Assembly: GCF_018736065.1 (NCBI RefSeq)
Contig: NZ_CP076129.1
Location: forward strand, 682,001-746,000
Reading direction: 5' to 3'
DNA length: 64,000 nucleotides
Origin: Flammeovirga kamogawensis
GTDB taxonomy: Bacteria > Bacteroidota > Bacteroidia > Cytophagales > Flammeovirgaceae
The position numbers and the translations under genes were made by a program. Positions 17,105 to 25,940 of the stretch are shown one piece after another. A model generated the notes under the pieces. It saw nothing but the letters and a program-made list of their open reading frames with translations, made no database searches and was not told the DNA's origin. How positions within the stretch are numbered: the stretch's first letter is position 1; the number at the start of each line of letters is the position of its first letter.

Positions 17105-20100
17105 ATGAATTTATTATTACCAAAACTAAATAACTATACAAATAAGGTATTGTTATTTGTCTTACTTTTAACTTCGACATTAACTTTTGCACAAGAAAAA
17201 AGTTCAATGATTGAGGTAATACTTCATGAATACAAGGAAGCTACAAACTTGGCTCCTATTAAAGACAATCATGAAGTCGCTTCAATTAAAGGAAAAGGAG
17301 CATGGAAATTAAATAAGAAAGAGGGGAGCACTCTTTCATATCTTTACCTTGATTTGAATGATAAACTTTTCAAAGTTAAAGGTCAGACCTTAACCATTAC
17401 TTTAGAATATCTTTCAAAAGGGCCTGGCTATATTCAATTTAAATATGATAGTTATGATCAGAAAGTAAAGGTGAAAAATGCTGAAAGTGGAGCTTGGAAA
17501 CTAGGAAAACAAGTCAACTTTACAAAACAAAATAAGTGGTTGACAACAACTTTTACAGTTGAGGATGCTCGTTTTAATAAAAATTGCGACAAACATTCAA
17601 TTGCTATTATTGCTGGTTCTGAAGAAGATGTTTATGTACGCTCTTTAAAGTTTTCAAGAGATCCTAGTTCTGCACCAAAAGTAATAGCGTCTATTTCTGC
17701 AACATTAGGAAATAAAGCTACTTTTAATAAAGTAATTGCTATTAAAGGAAATGGTGAAACTGTTACTGCACCGATTACCATAGATGGCAAAGAGGCATGG
17801 GACATAAAATCAAAAAAGAATAACCAATTAAAAATGGTTTATTTTGATGTGAATGCTAAAAACTTTATTGCAGGTGGAGAAAAACTGTATGCTTACTTAG
17901 AATACCTTGATCGTGGTAATGGTAATGCTGTCATATTTTATGATAGTAAAGACCAAAATGTTAATAAAAATCCAAAAGCAAAACCTGGTGCTTGGAAAAA
18001 AGCTCATGGTTTTAAGCTAACTAACTCTGGGAAATGGAAAAAAGCTTATTTTGAATTGGCTGACGCACGTTTTGAAAAGAATTGTAACGGACACGATATA
18101 AGAATCAATTTTAACTCTGACAATAAAGCCATTATAAGTCGTTTGAAATTTGCAAAAAATAAAGACGAGTTAAATAAAGAGGCTACTGCTGCTGGAGTAA
18201 ATCAACCTCAAGGTATTTCTGCAACTCTTGGTGAAACACCTGTTTTTGATAATATTCAGGCAATTAGAGGTGGAAACGAAACACAGACTAAGCCGATAAC
18301 TATTAATGGAAAAAGTGCTTGGGATATACTATCAAAGGCTAATAACAACGTTAAGATGATCTACTTTGATGTGAAATCGAAAGAATACATCAATGGAGAC
18401 GAAACTATTTATGCTTACTTAGAATATTTAGATCAAGGCAATGGTACTATAGCACTTCTTTATGATAGTAAAGATGAAAGTGTAAAAAGAAACCCAAAAG
18501 CAAAACCGGGATCTTGGAAAAAAGCTCATGCATTTAAATTAACCAATACTGGAAAATGGAAAAAAGCCTACTTTGAATTTCCTGACGCTCGCTTCCAAAA
18601 AAATTGTAACGGCCATGATATAAGAATCAATATCAATTCTGATGATAAGGCTATTATTCATCGATTAAAATTTGCTAAAAGTAAAGAGGCATTAAATAGT
18701 GACGGTGCTAATGGTGCAAACTCAACAATTATTGCAGCTGCTTCTTTAGGTAAAAAACCAACGTTTACTGGTTTAATTGCTATTAGAGGAGGTAATGAAA
18801 CGATCACTGAACCTATTAATATTGAGGAAGTTGAAGCTTGGAATGTGAAATCGAAAGCGAACAACAATGTGAAGATGCTCTATTTTGATGTGAAATCGAA
18901 AGAGATTGTTAAAGCAGGTAAAATATATGCTTACTTAGAATATTTAGATTTAGGAACTGGTAATGCAGCCCTTCTTTATGATAGTAAAGATGAAAGTGTA
19001 AAAAGAAACCCAAAAGCAAAGCCAGGATCATGGAAGAAAGCTCATGGATTTAAATTCACTAATACTGGGAAATGGAAGAAAACGTATTTCGAGATTGCTG
19101 ATGCTCGCTTCCAAAAAAATTGTAATGGCCATGATATAAGAATCAATTTCAATTCTAATGATAAAGTAATTATCAAAGAGATGAAGTTCTCCAATTCTAA
19201 AGAAGGTTTAAATAAAAAAGTAGTAACAACTGCTGCTGCAAAAGTAAAAAAGCCTGCTGTAAAAATGAATACTAAACACAGCAAGACATTTAATTTCTCA
19301 ACAGCAGACATGAAAGTATATACAGGGTATCAAGGGTGGTTTAATACTCCTGGTGATGGTTCTGGTTTACATTGGAAACATTATCAAAAAAATGCTAGAA
19401 AAGGAGATCCTTTATCTGTAGAAAATATTAGAGTAGATGCATGGCCAGACCTTACTGAGTTTCCTAAATCTGCAAAATACGATACACCATTTAAACACAA
19501 AGATGGTGCTACTGCACAACTTTTTTCTTCTGCAGATCCTATTACACAAGATATTCATTTCCGTTGGATGAAGGAATACAATATTGATGCTGCTTTTGTA
19601 CAACGTTTTGTTACTTCTGCTGCGGCTCCTCATATTAACCCAAATCTTAATAAAGTGCTTGTAAACAGTCTTGAAGCAGCTAAAAAGCACAAAAGAGGTG
19701 TGGCAATTATGTATGATTTATCAGGAATGAAAGGTGATCAGGGAGTTGCTTCTTTTATTAAAGATTGGAAGGAATTGGTGGATAATATTAAACTAACGAC
19801 AAAATATAAAGATGTTTATTTATCTACGAACGGAAAACCTTTAGTAGCTATTTGGGGTGTGGGTTTTGATCCTCAAAAGAAAAAGAGAAAGTATTATTTA
19901 GAAGACTGTGAAAGAATTATAGATTTTCTTCAAAATGACCCTGTTTATGGTGGATGTTCTGTGTTATTAGGTGTACCTACTCGTTGGAGAGATGGTGTGA
20001 AAGATGCAACAAGTGATCCATTATTCCATGAATTAGTAAAGAGATCGGACATTGTTTTACCATGGTATACAGGTAGAGTGAAAACAGGTAGATATAATGA

Positions 20101-20494
20101 AATTTACCCTATTGTAGAAGGTGATGTTACTTGGTGTAAAAATGAAAAACTTGGATTTATGCCTGTTTTATTCCCTGGGTTTAGTTGGCACAATATGAAC
20201 CCTGACACTAAACTTAATCAAACACCTCGAGAAAAAGGGCAATTTTTCTGGAATCAAATGCATGGTGCTGCAAAAGCAGGTGCTGAGATGGTATATATTG
20301 GTATGTTCGATGAAATTGATGAAGCAACTTGTTTCTTTAAAATTACTAGCGACATTCCTGTTGGTTTAGAAATGATTGACAACGAAGGCTTACCTTCTGA
20401 TCATTATTTATGGTTGGTAAAAGAAGGTAGAAAGATGTTGGGAAATCCATCAAAATTAAAGGCAAAAATGCCTGAAAGAAAATTATCCAATTAA
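17105..20494 (+). CDS. GH99-like glycoside hydrolase with four tandem N-terminal binding repeats
   Basis: Start set at ATG 17105 (1,129 aa); the frame also opens upstream at a TTG, but the signal peptide begins here. Residues ~35-720 hold four repeats of ~155 residues, each with a YFDV...YAYLEYLD strand pair, a YDSKD segment and a W-K-K-A-Y-F-E...DARFxKNC ending. They look like carbohydrate-binding beta-sandwiches; repeats 2-4 are very similar and the first is divergent. From about residue 736 (VYTGYQGWF) a GH71/99-like barrel follows, with HFRWMKEYNIDAAFVQRF, MYDLSGM, FPGFSWHN and FDEIDEAT. The last supplies Glu1070 and Glu1073, the ExxE spacing of GH99 catalytic glutamates. Probable endo-acting enzyme on a mannose-type backbone (inference). 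No sorting domain is seen. It is first in an operon with the beta-helix gene downstream, and the same barrel occurs in the sulfatase fusion at 25941-29708. Confidence 0.85.
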   Translation: MNLLLPKLNNYTNKVLLFVLLLTSTLTFAQEKSSMIEVILHEYKEATNLAPIKDNHEVASIKGKGAWKLNKKEGSTLSYLYLDLNDKLFKVKGQTLTITLEYLSKGPGYIQFKYDSYDQKVKVKNAESGAWKLGKQVNFTKQNKWLTTTFTVEDARFNKNCDKHSIAIIAGSEEDVYVRSLKFSRDPSSAPKVIASISATLGNKATFNKVIAIKGNGETVTAPITIDGKEAWDIKSKKNNQLKMVYFDVNAKNFIAGGEKLYAYLEYLDRGNGNAVIFYDSKDQNVNKNPKAKPGAWKKAHGFKLTNSGKWKKAYFELADARFEKNCNGHDIRINFNSDNKAIISRLKFAKNKDELNKEATAAGVNQPQGISATLGETPVFDNIQAIRGGNETQTKPITINGKSAWDILSKANNNVKMIYFDVKSKEYINGDETIYAYLEYLDQGNGTIALLYDSKDESVKRNPKAKPGSWKKAHAFKLTNTGKWKKAYFEFPDARFQKNCNGHDIRININSDDKAIIHRLKFAKSKEALNSDGANGANSTIIAAASLGKKPTFTGLIAIRGGNETITEPINIEEVEAWNVKSKANNNVKMLYFDVKSKEIVKAGKIYAYLEYLDLGTGNAALLYDSKDESVKRNPKAKPGSWKKAHGFKFTNTGKWKKTYFEIADARFQKNCNGHDIRINFNSNDKVIIKEMKFSNSKEGLNKKVVTTAAAKVKKPAVKMNTKHSKTFNFSTADMKVYTGYQGWFNTPGDGSGLHWKHYQKNARKGDPLSVENIRVDAWPDLTEFPKSAKYDTPFKHKDGATAQLFSSADPITQDIHFRWMKEYNIDAAFVQRFVTSAAAPHINPNLNKVLVNSLEAAKKHKRGVAIMYDLSGMKGDQGVASFIKDWKELVDNIKLTTKYKDVYLSTNGKPLVAIWGVGFDPQKKKRKYYLEDCERIIDFLQNDPVYGGCSVLLGVPTRWRDGVKDATSDPLFHELVKRSDIVLPWYTGRVKTGRYNEIYPIVEGDVTWCKNEKLGFMPVLFPGFSWHNMNPDTKLNQTPREKGQFFWNQMHGAAKAGAEMVYIGMFDEIDEATCFFKITSDIPVGLEMIDNEGLPSDHYLWLVKEGRKMLGNPSKLKAKMPERKLSN

Positions 20495-20582
20495 TTATTT
20501 GCATTCAGATTCACCCATGATCTTAATTGGTCGTGGGGTTTAAATGCTATCTCTACTTAAAAGTAAATTGCTAATAATTATC

Positions 20583-22811
20583 ATGAGAATTAACACAACA
20601 TTTTTATTTGTTTTATTTTTTATAATTACAAATTCAATAACTACGTTTGGACAAGAAACTTGGCAATCTGATCTTCTTAAAATAGACGAAGAAGGCAACC
20701 TTTCTTATTTCTCAGACCCTGCCTCTGGTATTCAGCTACCCGATTTTTCTGCGGCTGGTTATAAAAGTGGAAATGAAGAAATTCCTGATGTAGCTGTCAA
20801 AATAACAATAGACCCTATTGATGGTGATAACACTTTACATTTGCAAACTGCGATCAATACAGTAAGTAATATGACTGCAGATGAAAACGGAATAAAAGGA
20901 GCTGTTTTACTGAATCCTGGAGTGTATGAAATCCATGACATTGTCCGCTTAAAACATTCAGGTGTAATTTTAAGAGGTGCTGGACATGGTGATGATATTA
21001 CGCAAAATACGCACCTTATTGGTGTGGGGAATAACCCTGCTGGTAGACCTGTTATTCATATTGGTGGTGGACAAAACACAACATTTTCTAACCAAGTACC
21101 CAATACCAAATCAAATATTTTAGACGATACTGTTAAGGTAGGGCAAAAATATTTTAGAGTAGAAGATGCTAGTAAATATAAAGTGGGCGATGAAATTATA
21201 ATTCACCATCCTTGTACTGAAAAATGGATTGAAAGTGTAGATTTTGGCGGTACTGCAGGCGATGATCCTTGGAAGGAAGAGGAACAGCCTATTATCTACC
21301 ACACTACCATTACTGCAATTAAATGTAATACCATTTATACCAATAGCCCTGTATTTAACAATCTCGTTAGAAGCTTATCACAATCGTATATTTATGTACA
21401 TGACAATACTGGTTTTATTGAAAATGTTGGACTTGAAAATATACGTGTCGATATTGAATATGACACATCAAACTCTGAAGATAAAAACCATGCTAGTTCA
21501 GCTGTAAAGTGTACTCAATTACAAGATTCTTGGATTAAAAATTGTGAATTCTTACACTTCTATTATGCAGGTGTAGATATGTATTCATCGCGAAATATAA
21601 CGGTAGAAGATTGTGAGGCCAATGAGCCTATTGGTCCTTCAAGTGGAGGGTATAAATATAATTTCTGTACAAATACCGCTACTCAAAACGTGTTATTTAC
21701 AAATTGTATTGCAAGAAAAGGACGTCATAACTTTGTATCTAATGGAACAAGTTCAGTAGCAGGAATTGTATTCCATAAGTGTACATCTATTGATCCTCTT
21801 ACTGCTTCTGAAGGGCATAGAAGGTGGACTACAGGAATGTTATTTGATAATCTTAGAGATTATGGTGAAAACCCTGGTCGTGTACTTGGACTTTTTAATA
21901 GAGGAAACTGGGGTACAGGTCATGGATGGTCTGCTGCCAATTCTGTTGCATGGAATTGTAATACCACAAGAGAAAATGGAGAACACGGACAAATTGTAAT
22001 TCAAAAGCCTCCTACTGCTCAAAATTTTGCTATTGGATGTAAAGGAATCGTTGATAATTTAGGCCCGTTTAGTAATCCTGTAGGGTATATTGAAGGGACT
22101 AATAATGAAGCTGAACTGCTACCTTCTTCTCTCTATGAGGCCCAGTTGGAAAGCCGTTTAAATGTGATTGATAACAATATCTTAGTACATATAGACGAAC
22201 AAATTGCTTGTAGACAATACACATGGATTAACGGTAAAACGTATATTGAAAGTACAAATGAACCCACGTATACGCTACAAGATATGCATGGTTGTGATTC
22301 TTTAGTACAACTAAACCTAACTATCAATAAAATTGACGTAAAGAATATTTCTGTAAATAATAACATACTTACTGCTAACAACCCCAATGCATCCTATATT
22401 TGGGTAGATTGTGATAATAATTATAGTGTTATTGAGGGAGAAACAAGTGAAACATTTGAGGCGACTGAAAATGGCAATTATGCAGTAATGCTTACAGAAG
22501 GGGAATGTACAGTTATCTCTGGTTGTGTGAGTATAACAACCATGACCACTGTTGGTATACTTGATAACCAACTAGGCATAAAAGTAAATGTATTCCCCAA
22601 CCCTACTACGCAAACATTTAAAGTTGATTTAGGAGATGTATATGATCTAACTAAAGTAGAATTACGCAATGTAAATGGTCAACTACTTTTAGCTAAAGAA
22701 TTTCATCATCAACAAGTGCTTGATTTATCCATTGATCAGCCAAAAGGAATATATATTCTTTCTATTATTGGAGCAGAAGGAAAAGCAACTATTAGAGTGA
22801 TAAAAGAATAA
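20583..22811 (+). CDS. T9SS-secreted right-handed beta-helix protein (possible lyase or hydrolase)
   Basis: The preferred start is ATG 20583 (742 aa), where the signal peptide MRINTTFLFVLFFIITNSIT begins; an earlier in-frame ATG at 20544 would add 13 residues. Residues ~70-450 form a pectate-lyase-like parallel beta-helix: LQTAINTV, GAVLLNPGVYEI, LRGAGHGDD, then rungs such as NCEFLHFYYAGVDMYSSRN and the motif GHGWSAANSVAWNC. An Ig-like segment with paired cysteines follows, then a type A T9SS sorting domain (NVFPNPTTQTFKVDL, ending IRVIKE). It probably cleaves or binds polysaccharide at the cell surface or in the medium. The catalytic class cannot be decided from sequence, and its family may be one of the unassigned DUF-type beta-helix groups. 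It lies downstream of the GH99-like gene in the same operon and upstream of a strong terminator. Confidence 0.82.
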   Translation: MRINTTFLFVLFFIITNSITTFGQETWQSDLLKIDEEGNLSYFSDPASGIQLPDFSAAGYKSGNEEIPDVAVKITIDPIDGDNTLHLQTAINTVSNMTADENGIKGAVLLNPGVYEIHDIVRLKHSGVILRGAGHGDDITQNTHLIGVGNNPAGRPVIHIGGGQNTTFSNQVPNTKSNILDDTVKVGQKYFRVEDASKYKVGDEIIIHHPCTEKWIESVDFGGTAGDDPWKEEEQPIIYHTTITAIKCNTIYTNSPVFNNLVRSLSQSYIYVHDNTGFIENVGLENIRVDIEYDTSNSEDKNHASSAVKCTQLQDSWIKNCEFLHFYYAGVDMYSSRNITVEDCEANEPIGPSSGGYKYNFCTNTATQNVLFTNCIARKGRHNFVSNGTSSVAGIVFHKCTSIDPLTASEGHRRWTTGMLFDNLRDYGENPGRVLGLFNRGNWGTGHGWSAANSVAWNCNTTRENGEHGQIVIQKPPTAQNFAIGCKGIVDNLGPFSNPVGYIEGTNNEAELLPSSLYEAQLESRLNVIDNNILVHIDEQIACRQYTWINGKTYIESTNEPTYTLQDMHGCDSLVQLNLTINKIDVKNISVNNNILTANNPNASYIWVDCDNNYSVIEGETSETFEATENGNYAVMLTEGECTVISGCVSITTMTTVGILDNQLGIKVNVFPNPTTQTFKVDLGDVYDLTKVELRNVNGQLLLAKEFHHQQVLDLSIDQPKGIYILSIIGAEGKATIRVIKE

Positions 22812-22816
22812 ATGTT

Positions 22817-22850
22817 AAAGGCTATCTCTTAAACAGTGAGATAGCCTTTT
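22817..22850 (+). terminator. Intrinsic terminator of the GH99-like/beta-helix operon
   Basis: Arms AAAGGCTATCTC (22817-22828) and GAGATAGCCTTT (22838-22849) pair perfectly over 12 bp around a 9-nt loop and run into TTTT, six bases after the stop codon of the beta-helix gene. Confidence 0.9.
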
Positions 22851-22874
22851 ATCGTTTATTTCAAGATCATGTAA

Positions 22875-23366
22875 TTACTCAACATCTATATGCTGAATCT
22901 CCTCTAAAAGTTGAATACCTAATTGAAAAAAATCTGAGCTTGTACCAATATTTGGAGTTTTAGCTAATATTTACTCACATATATTTTTTCAAAATGATAG
23001 TTCAATACTGTCTATTTTAAAATGATAGATTGAATCTGAGTTCTCAAATTTTAGAGTGCTTATTAATTCTTCAATAGAATCAGTTCATTGTTTAATACTA
23101 TAATCATAAGCTAACTCTTTCGTATGATATATTGATACTTCTTGATGTCTTAATTCTCGAATAATCTCACGTGAGTAAAAGTCTATCTCTATATCCGATA
23201 CATCTATATTAAAAGAGATATTTAATTCAATTAAATCTTCATGGCATTCATTTATTTTTATGTAACCATGTGGTTGTTCAGACACGCTATCAATGTCTAC
23301 AATTATTAAAGCAATAAATAATTTTCTTCTTAATTCTTTGAGCTGTGAATTATTCAACTGTGTCAC
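22875..23366 (-). pseudogene. Decayed gene of unknown function with three in-frame stops
   Basis: One reading frame runs from 23366 to a TAA at 22875-22877, but is broken by TGA at 23085-23087, TGA at 22989-22991 and TAA at 22971-22973. Peptide-like sequence continues through all of them (for example TDSIEELISTLKFENSDSIY, then PNIGTSSDFFQLGIQLLEE). The longest intact part, 93 codons from a GTG at 23366, may be only a fragment. Just upstream, sequence that looks coding (IPFDGKINEKTIIG) sits in another frame, suggesting a frameshift near 23370. No family is recognised. It lies in a small island between two glycan operons, together with another small unknown gene. Confidence 0.6.
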
Positions 23367-23457
23367 AAAATATGGCTTATCCTGATTCCAATAATGGTTT
23401 TTTCATTTATTTTTCCATCGAATGGAATCTCAATATTTATAGCAATCGAAAATTCAT

Positions 23458-23835
23458 TCAAATTAATTGAAATGGGTCAACTTTATATGGATTACTTAAA
23501 AACAATAAAGTATCAACGGCTATAGGTAAGTACTTACCTTTATGTTTCATAATTTTTAAAGGAGTCTTCATTTTGATTAATAATGAATCCTCTGTTAGGT
23601 ATAAAATTTGACCTATGTTATCATATCGAGTATCAAAGTTACTAAACTTTTCAAATAACATACTTGTAGATGTGTTTGCTATTTTAAATCCATTACTTGA
23701 GTCATGCTTTAATATCATACCTTGTAAATATCCAAACTCATCTAACTCTAATGGATCTATATATTTATACCAATTCTTCTTTTCTACTACAAGAAAATAC
23801 ACTAAGCAGTATTGATAAATAAAAAAGTATACCAA
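23458..23835 (-). CDS. Small hypothetical protein with N-terminal membrane segment
   Basis: A 125-residue frame whose first ~17 residues are hydrophobic (FFIYQYCLVYFLVV), as in a membrane anchor or uncleaved signal. The remainder is hydrophilic and globular (YIDPLELDEFGYLQG, YLTEDSLLIKM). I recognise no family. It sits upstream of the decayed gene at 22875-23366 on the same strand, so the two may be leftovers of one acquired unit. Codon use looks like that of true genes, but no promoter or ribosome-binding signal supports expression. Confidence 0.5.
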   Translation of the reverse strand: MVYFFIYQYCLVYFLVVEKKNWYKYIDPLELDEFGYLQGMILKHDSSNGFKIANTSTSMLFEKFSNFDTRYDNIGQILYLTEDSLLIKMKTPLKIMKHKGKYLPIAVDTLLFLSNPYKVDPFQLI

Positions 23836-23913
23836 TAATATTTTTTATCACATTTCAATTTAATAATATTTCTATTGCATGACAAAAAATAAAGCCTAAT
23901 AATGGATAAAAGA

Positions 23914-23949
23914 AAAAAACATCAATTAAATAATAATTGATGCTTTTTC
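23914..23949 (-). terminator. Bidirectional intrinsic terminator downstream of the sulfatase gene
   Basis: CATCAATTA (23920-23928) pairs with TAATTGATG (23934-23942), flanked by seven A on the left and five T on the right. Read on the minus strand it ends the sulfatase transcript whose stop lies at 24063. Confidence 0.75.
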
Positions 23950-24062
23950 GGTCGTCCTTATTTTAATTGTCATTACTAGGCCACACACTGTCGGGTCTCA
24001 TGATCTAGTAGCACCTAAACATATAGCACATTTAGGATTTTAAGTAGGTAATTCGAAGTAAA

Positions 24063-25694
24063 CTACCCGTTATTGGCATATTTTGATTCAATATATTTTT
24101 TCAATAATCTTTGATCAATCTCAGAACTATCTTTATACTTTACACGTAAAGCTGCTAGATCTTTTTTCATTTTTTCTACTACAGCTTTATACACAGGATC
24201 ATCGTAAACATTTTTCAATTCATTCGGATCGTTCTTTCTATCAAACAATTCCCATTCGTCTACATCATAGTAGTAATGAATTAATTTGTATTCTTTTGTG
24301 ATAATGGCATAATGACGCTTCACCATATGAATAGAAGGATATTCATAATAATGGTAGTAAACAGCTTCTCTATCCCAAGCAGCATCATTACCCGTTAATA
24401 AAGGCATTAAACTTTCCCCTTGCATATCTGAAGGTGCTTCAATTCCAGCAGCTGCTAAAAACGTTTGTGCAAAATCTAAGTTTTGTACCATTTCTTCGTT
24501 AGTAATCCCTGCCTTAATTTTGTTTGGCCAACGGATAAGTAGCGGTGTTTTGAATGATTCATTATAAGCAAATCGTTTATCAAACCAACCGTGCTCCCCT
24601 AAATAGAATCCTTGATCAGAAGTATACACTACCAAAGTGTTATCAGCCAATTTATTCTCATCTAAATAATCCAGAACTCTACCTACATTTTCATCTACAG
24701 AAGCAATTGTACCTAAGTAATCTTGCATATATCTTTGGTATCTCCACTTCATTAAATCTTTCTCATTCATTGAAGCATATTGCTTACTGAATTCCTTGTT
24801 CATAGGCATATACACTTTATCCCAAGCTTCTCTTTGCTCTGGCGTCATTCTATCTCTTTCTTTATTGAAAGCATCATAATCCCAATGCGATCCCTCAGGA
24901 ATCCCTAAAGCCTCCATTGTTGAAGGGTATAATTTTGAATCCCCTGCCCAGTTCATGTGCTTTAAGATATTCATTTCAGCAGTATGTGCAGCAGTTGCTC
25001 TACCTTCATAATTATCAAACAATGTTTCTGGCTCCTTAAAAGTCTTTTTCGTAAACTCTTTGTAATGTTTCTCTTTTGGCAACCATTCACGGTGTGGTGC
25101 TTTATGTAAGTACATCAACATAAAAGGCTTTTCCTTATCGCGTTCTTTGTCTAACCAATCTAATGTCATATCTGTAACAATATCTGTTACATAACCAGGA
25201 TAGTCCTTTTTCCCTTCCTCCTTTGTGATAAAAGTAGGGTTGTAATAATGCCCTTGCCCAATTAGTATTTTAAACTGATCAAAGCCTTTTGGATTATTTC
25301 CAAAGTGAAGTTTACCAAACATGGCTGTTTGATATCCCGCCTGTTGGAATATCTGAGGAAACGTTACATTATCTTTATTAAATGGAAAATGATTATCTGT
25401 TTTACCATTAATATGAGAGTGTTTTCCTGTTAAGATGACAGCTCTTGATGGGGAACAAATTGAATTAGTAACACAAGCATTATTAAATATCATTCCCTCT
25501 TCTGCTAACCTATCAATATTTGGCGTTGAAGTGAGTGTATTATCATAAGCACTAATGGCTTGATATGCATGGTCATCAGACATTATAAATAGGATATTAG
25601 GTCGTTCTGATGTTTCCGTAACCTTTTTTTGTGGTTGTATTGCACAACTAAAAAATGAACCTATAAAAAGGAGAAGTAAATTTGAATATTTCAT
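24063..25694 (-). CDS. Sulfatase lipoprotein (S1 family)
   Basis: A 543-residue type I sulfatase with a lipoprotein signal (MKYSNLLLLFIGSFFSCAI). Metal-site residues appear in PNILFIMSDDHAYQ, and the maturation motif CSPSR has Cys80, which in this family is converted to formylglycine. Further landmarks are LTGKHSHINGKT, FGKLHFG, YTSDQGFYLGEHGWFDKRF and the C-terminal WELFDRKNDPNELKNVYDD block. It should hydrolyse sulfate esters of the target glycan or its oligosaccharides, in the periplasm or at the surface. It is transcribed alone from a promoter with a four-unit 11-bp array at 25759-25815 and ends at the terminator near 23930. The maturase (anSME) needed to activate it is not in this window. 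Substrate and S1 subfamily cannot be assigned by eye. Confidence 0.94.
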   Translation of the reverse strand: MKYSNLLLLFIGSFFSCAIQPQKKVTETSERPNILFIMSDDHAYQAISAYDNTLTSTPNIDRLAEEGMIFNNACVTNSICSPSRAVILTGKHSHINGKTDNHFPFNKDNVTFPQIFQQAGYQTAMFGKLHFGNNPKGFDQFKILIGQGHYYNPTFITKEEGKKDYPGYVTDIVTDMTLDWLDKERDKEKPFMLMYLHKAPHREWLPKEKHYKEFTKKTFKEPETLFDNYEGRATAAHTAEMNILKHMNWAGDSKLYPSTMEALGIPEGSHWDYDAFNKERDRMTPEQREAWDKVYMPMNKEFSKQYASMNEKDLMKWRYQRYMQDYLGTIASVDENVGRVLDYLDENKLADNTLVVYTSDQGFYLGEHGWFDKRFAYNESFKTPLLIRWPNKIKAGITNEEMVQNLDFAQTFLAAAGIEAPSDMQGESLMPLLTGNDAAWDREAVYYHYYEYPSIHMVKRHYAIITKEYKLIHYYYDVDEWELFDRKNDPNELKNVYDDPVYKAVVEKMKKDLAALRVKYKDSSEIDQRLLKKYIESKYANNG

Positions 25695-25758
25695 ACTTTA
25701 AAAAATTGATAATCGTCTTTTATAATATAAGTCTGCCAATAAAGACATGCTATTAAAA

Positions 25759-25815
25759 CAAACGTAAAAAATTAGGTTAATTAGTTTCTAACTATAGCTT
25801 AATATGGACTTAATA
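25759..25815 (-). promoter_or_regulatory. Sulfatase promoter: TACGTTTG -7 box with four 11-bp repeats
   Basis: In gene sense, TATTAAG, TATTAAG, AGTTAGA and AATTAAC start 11 bp apart (plus-strand starts 25809, 25798, 25787, 25776). TACGTTTG (25766-25759), a perfect TAnnTTTG, begins 16 bp after the start of AATTAAC, exactly as at the SusC promoter. A further CATTAAT upstream is one base out of phase. Confidence 0.75.
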
Positions 25816-25940
25816 CCCTAATTAATGCCATTTTCTATATAGAAATAATTAACCTTTAATGATTACAATCAACAAGACTTTTTCAAAAACGATTATTCAT
25901 TATTAAGCCTTGTTACTATATATATAATCTGGCAATACCA

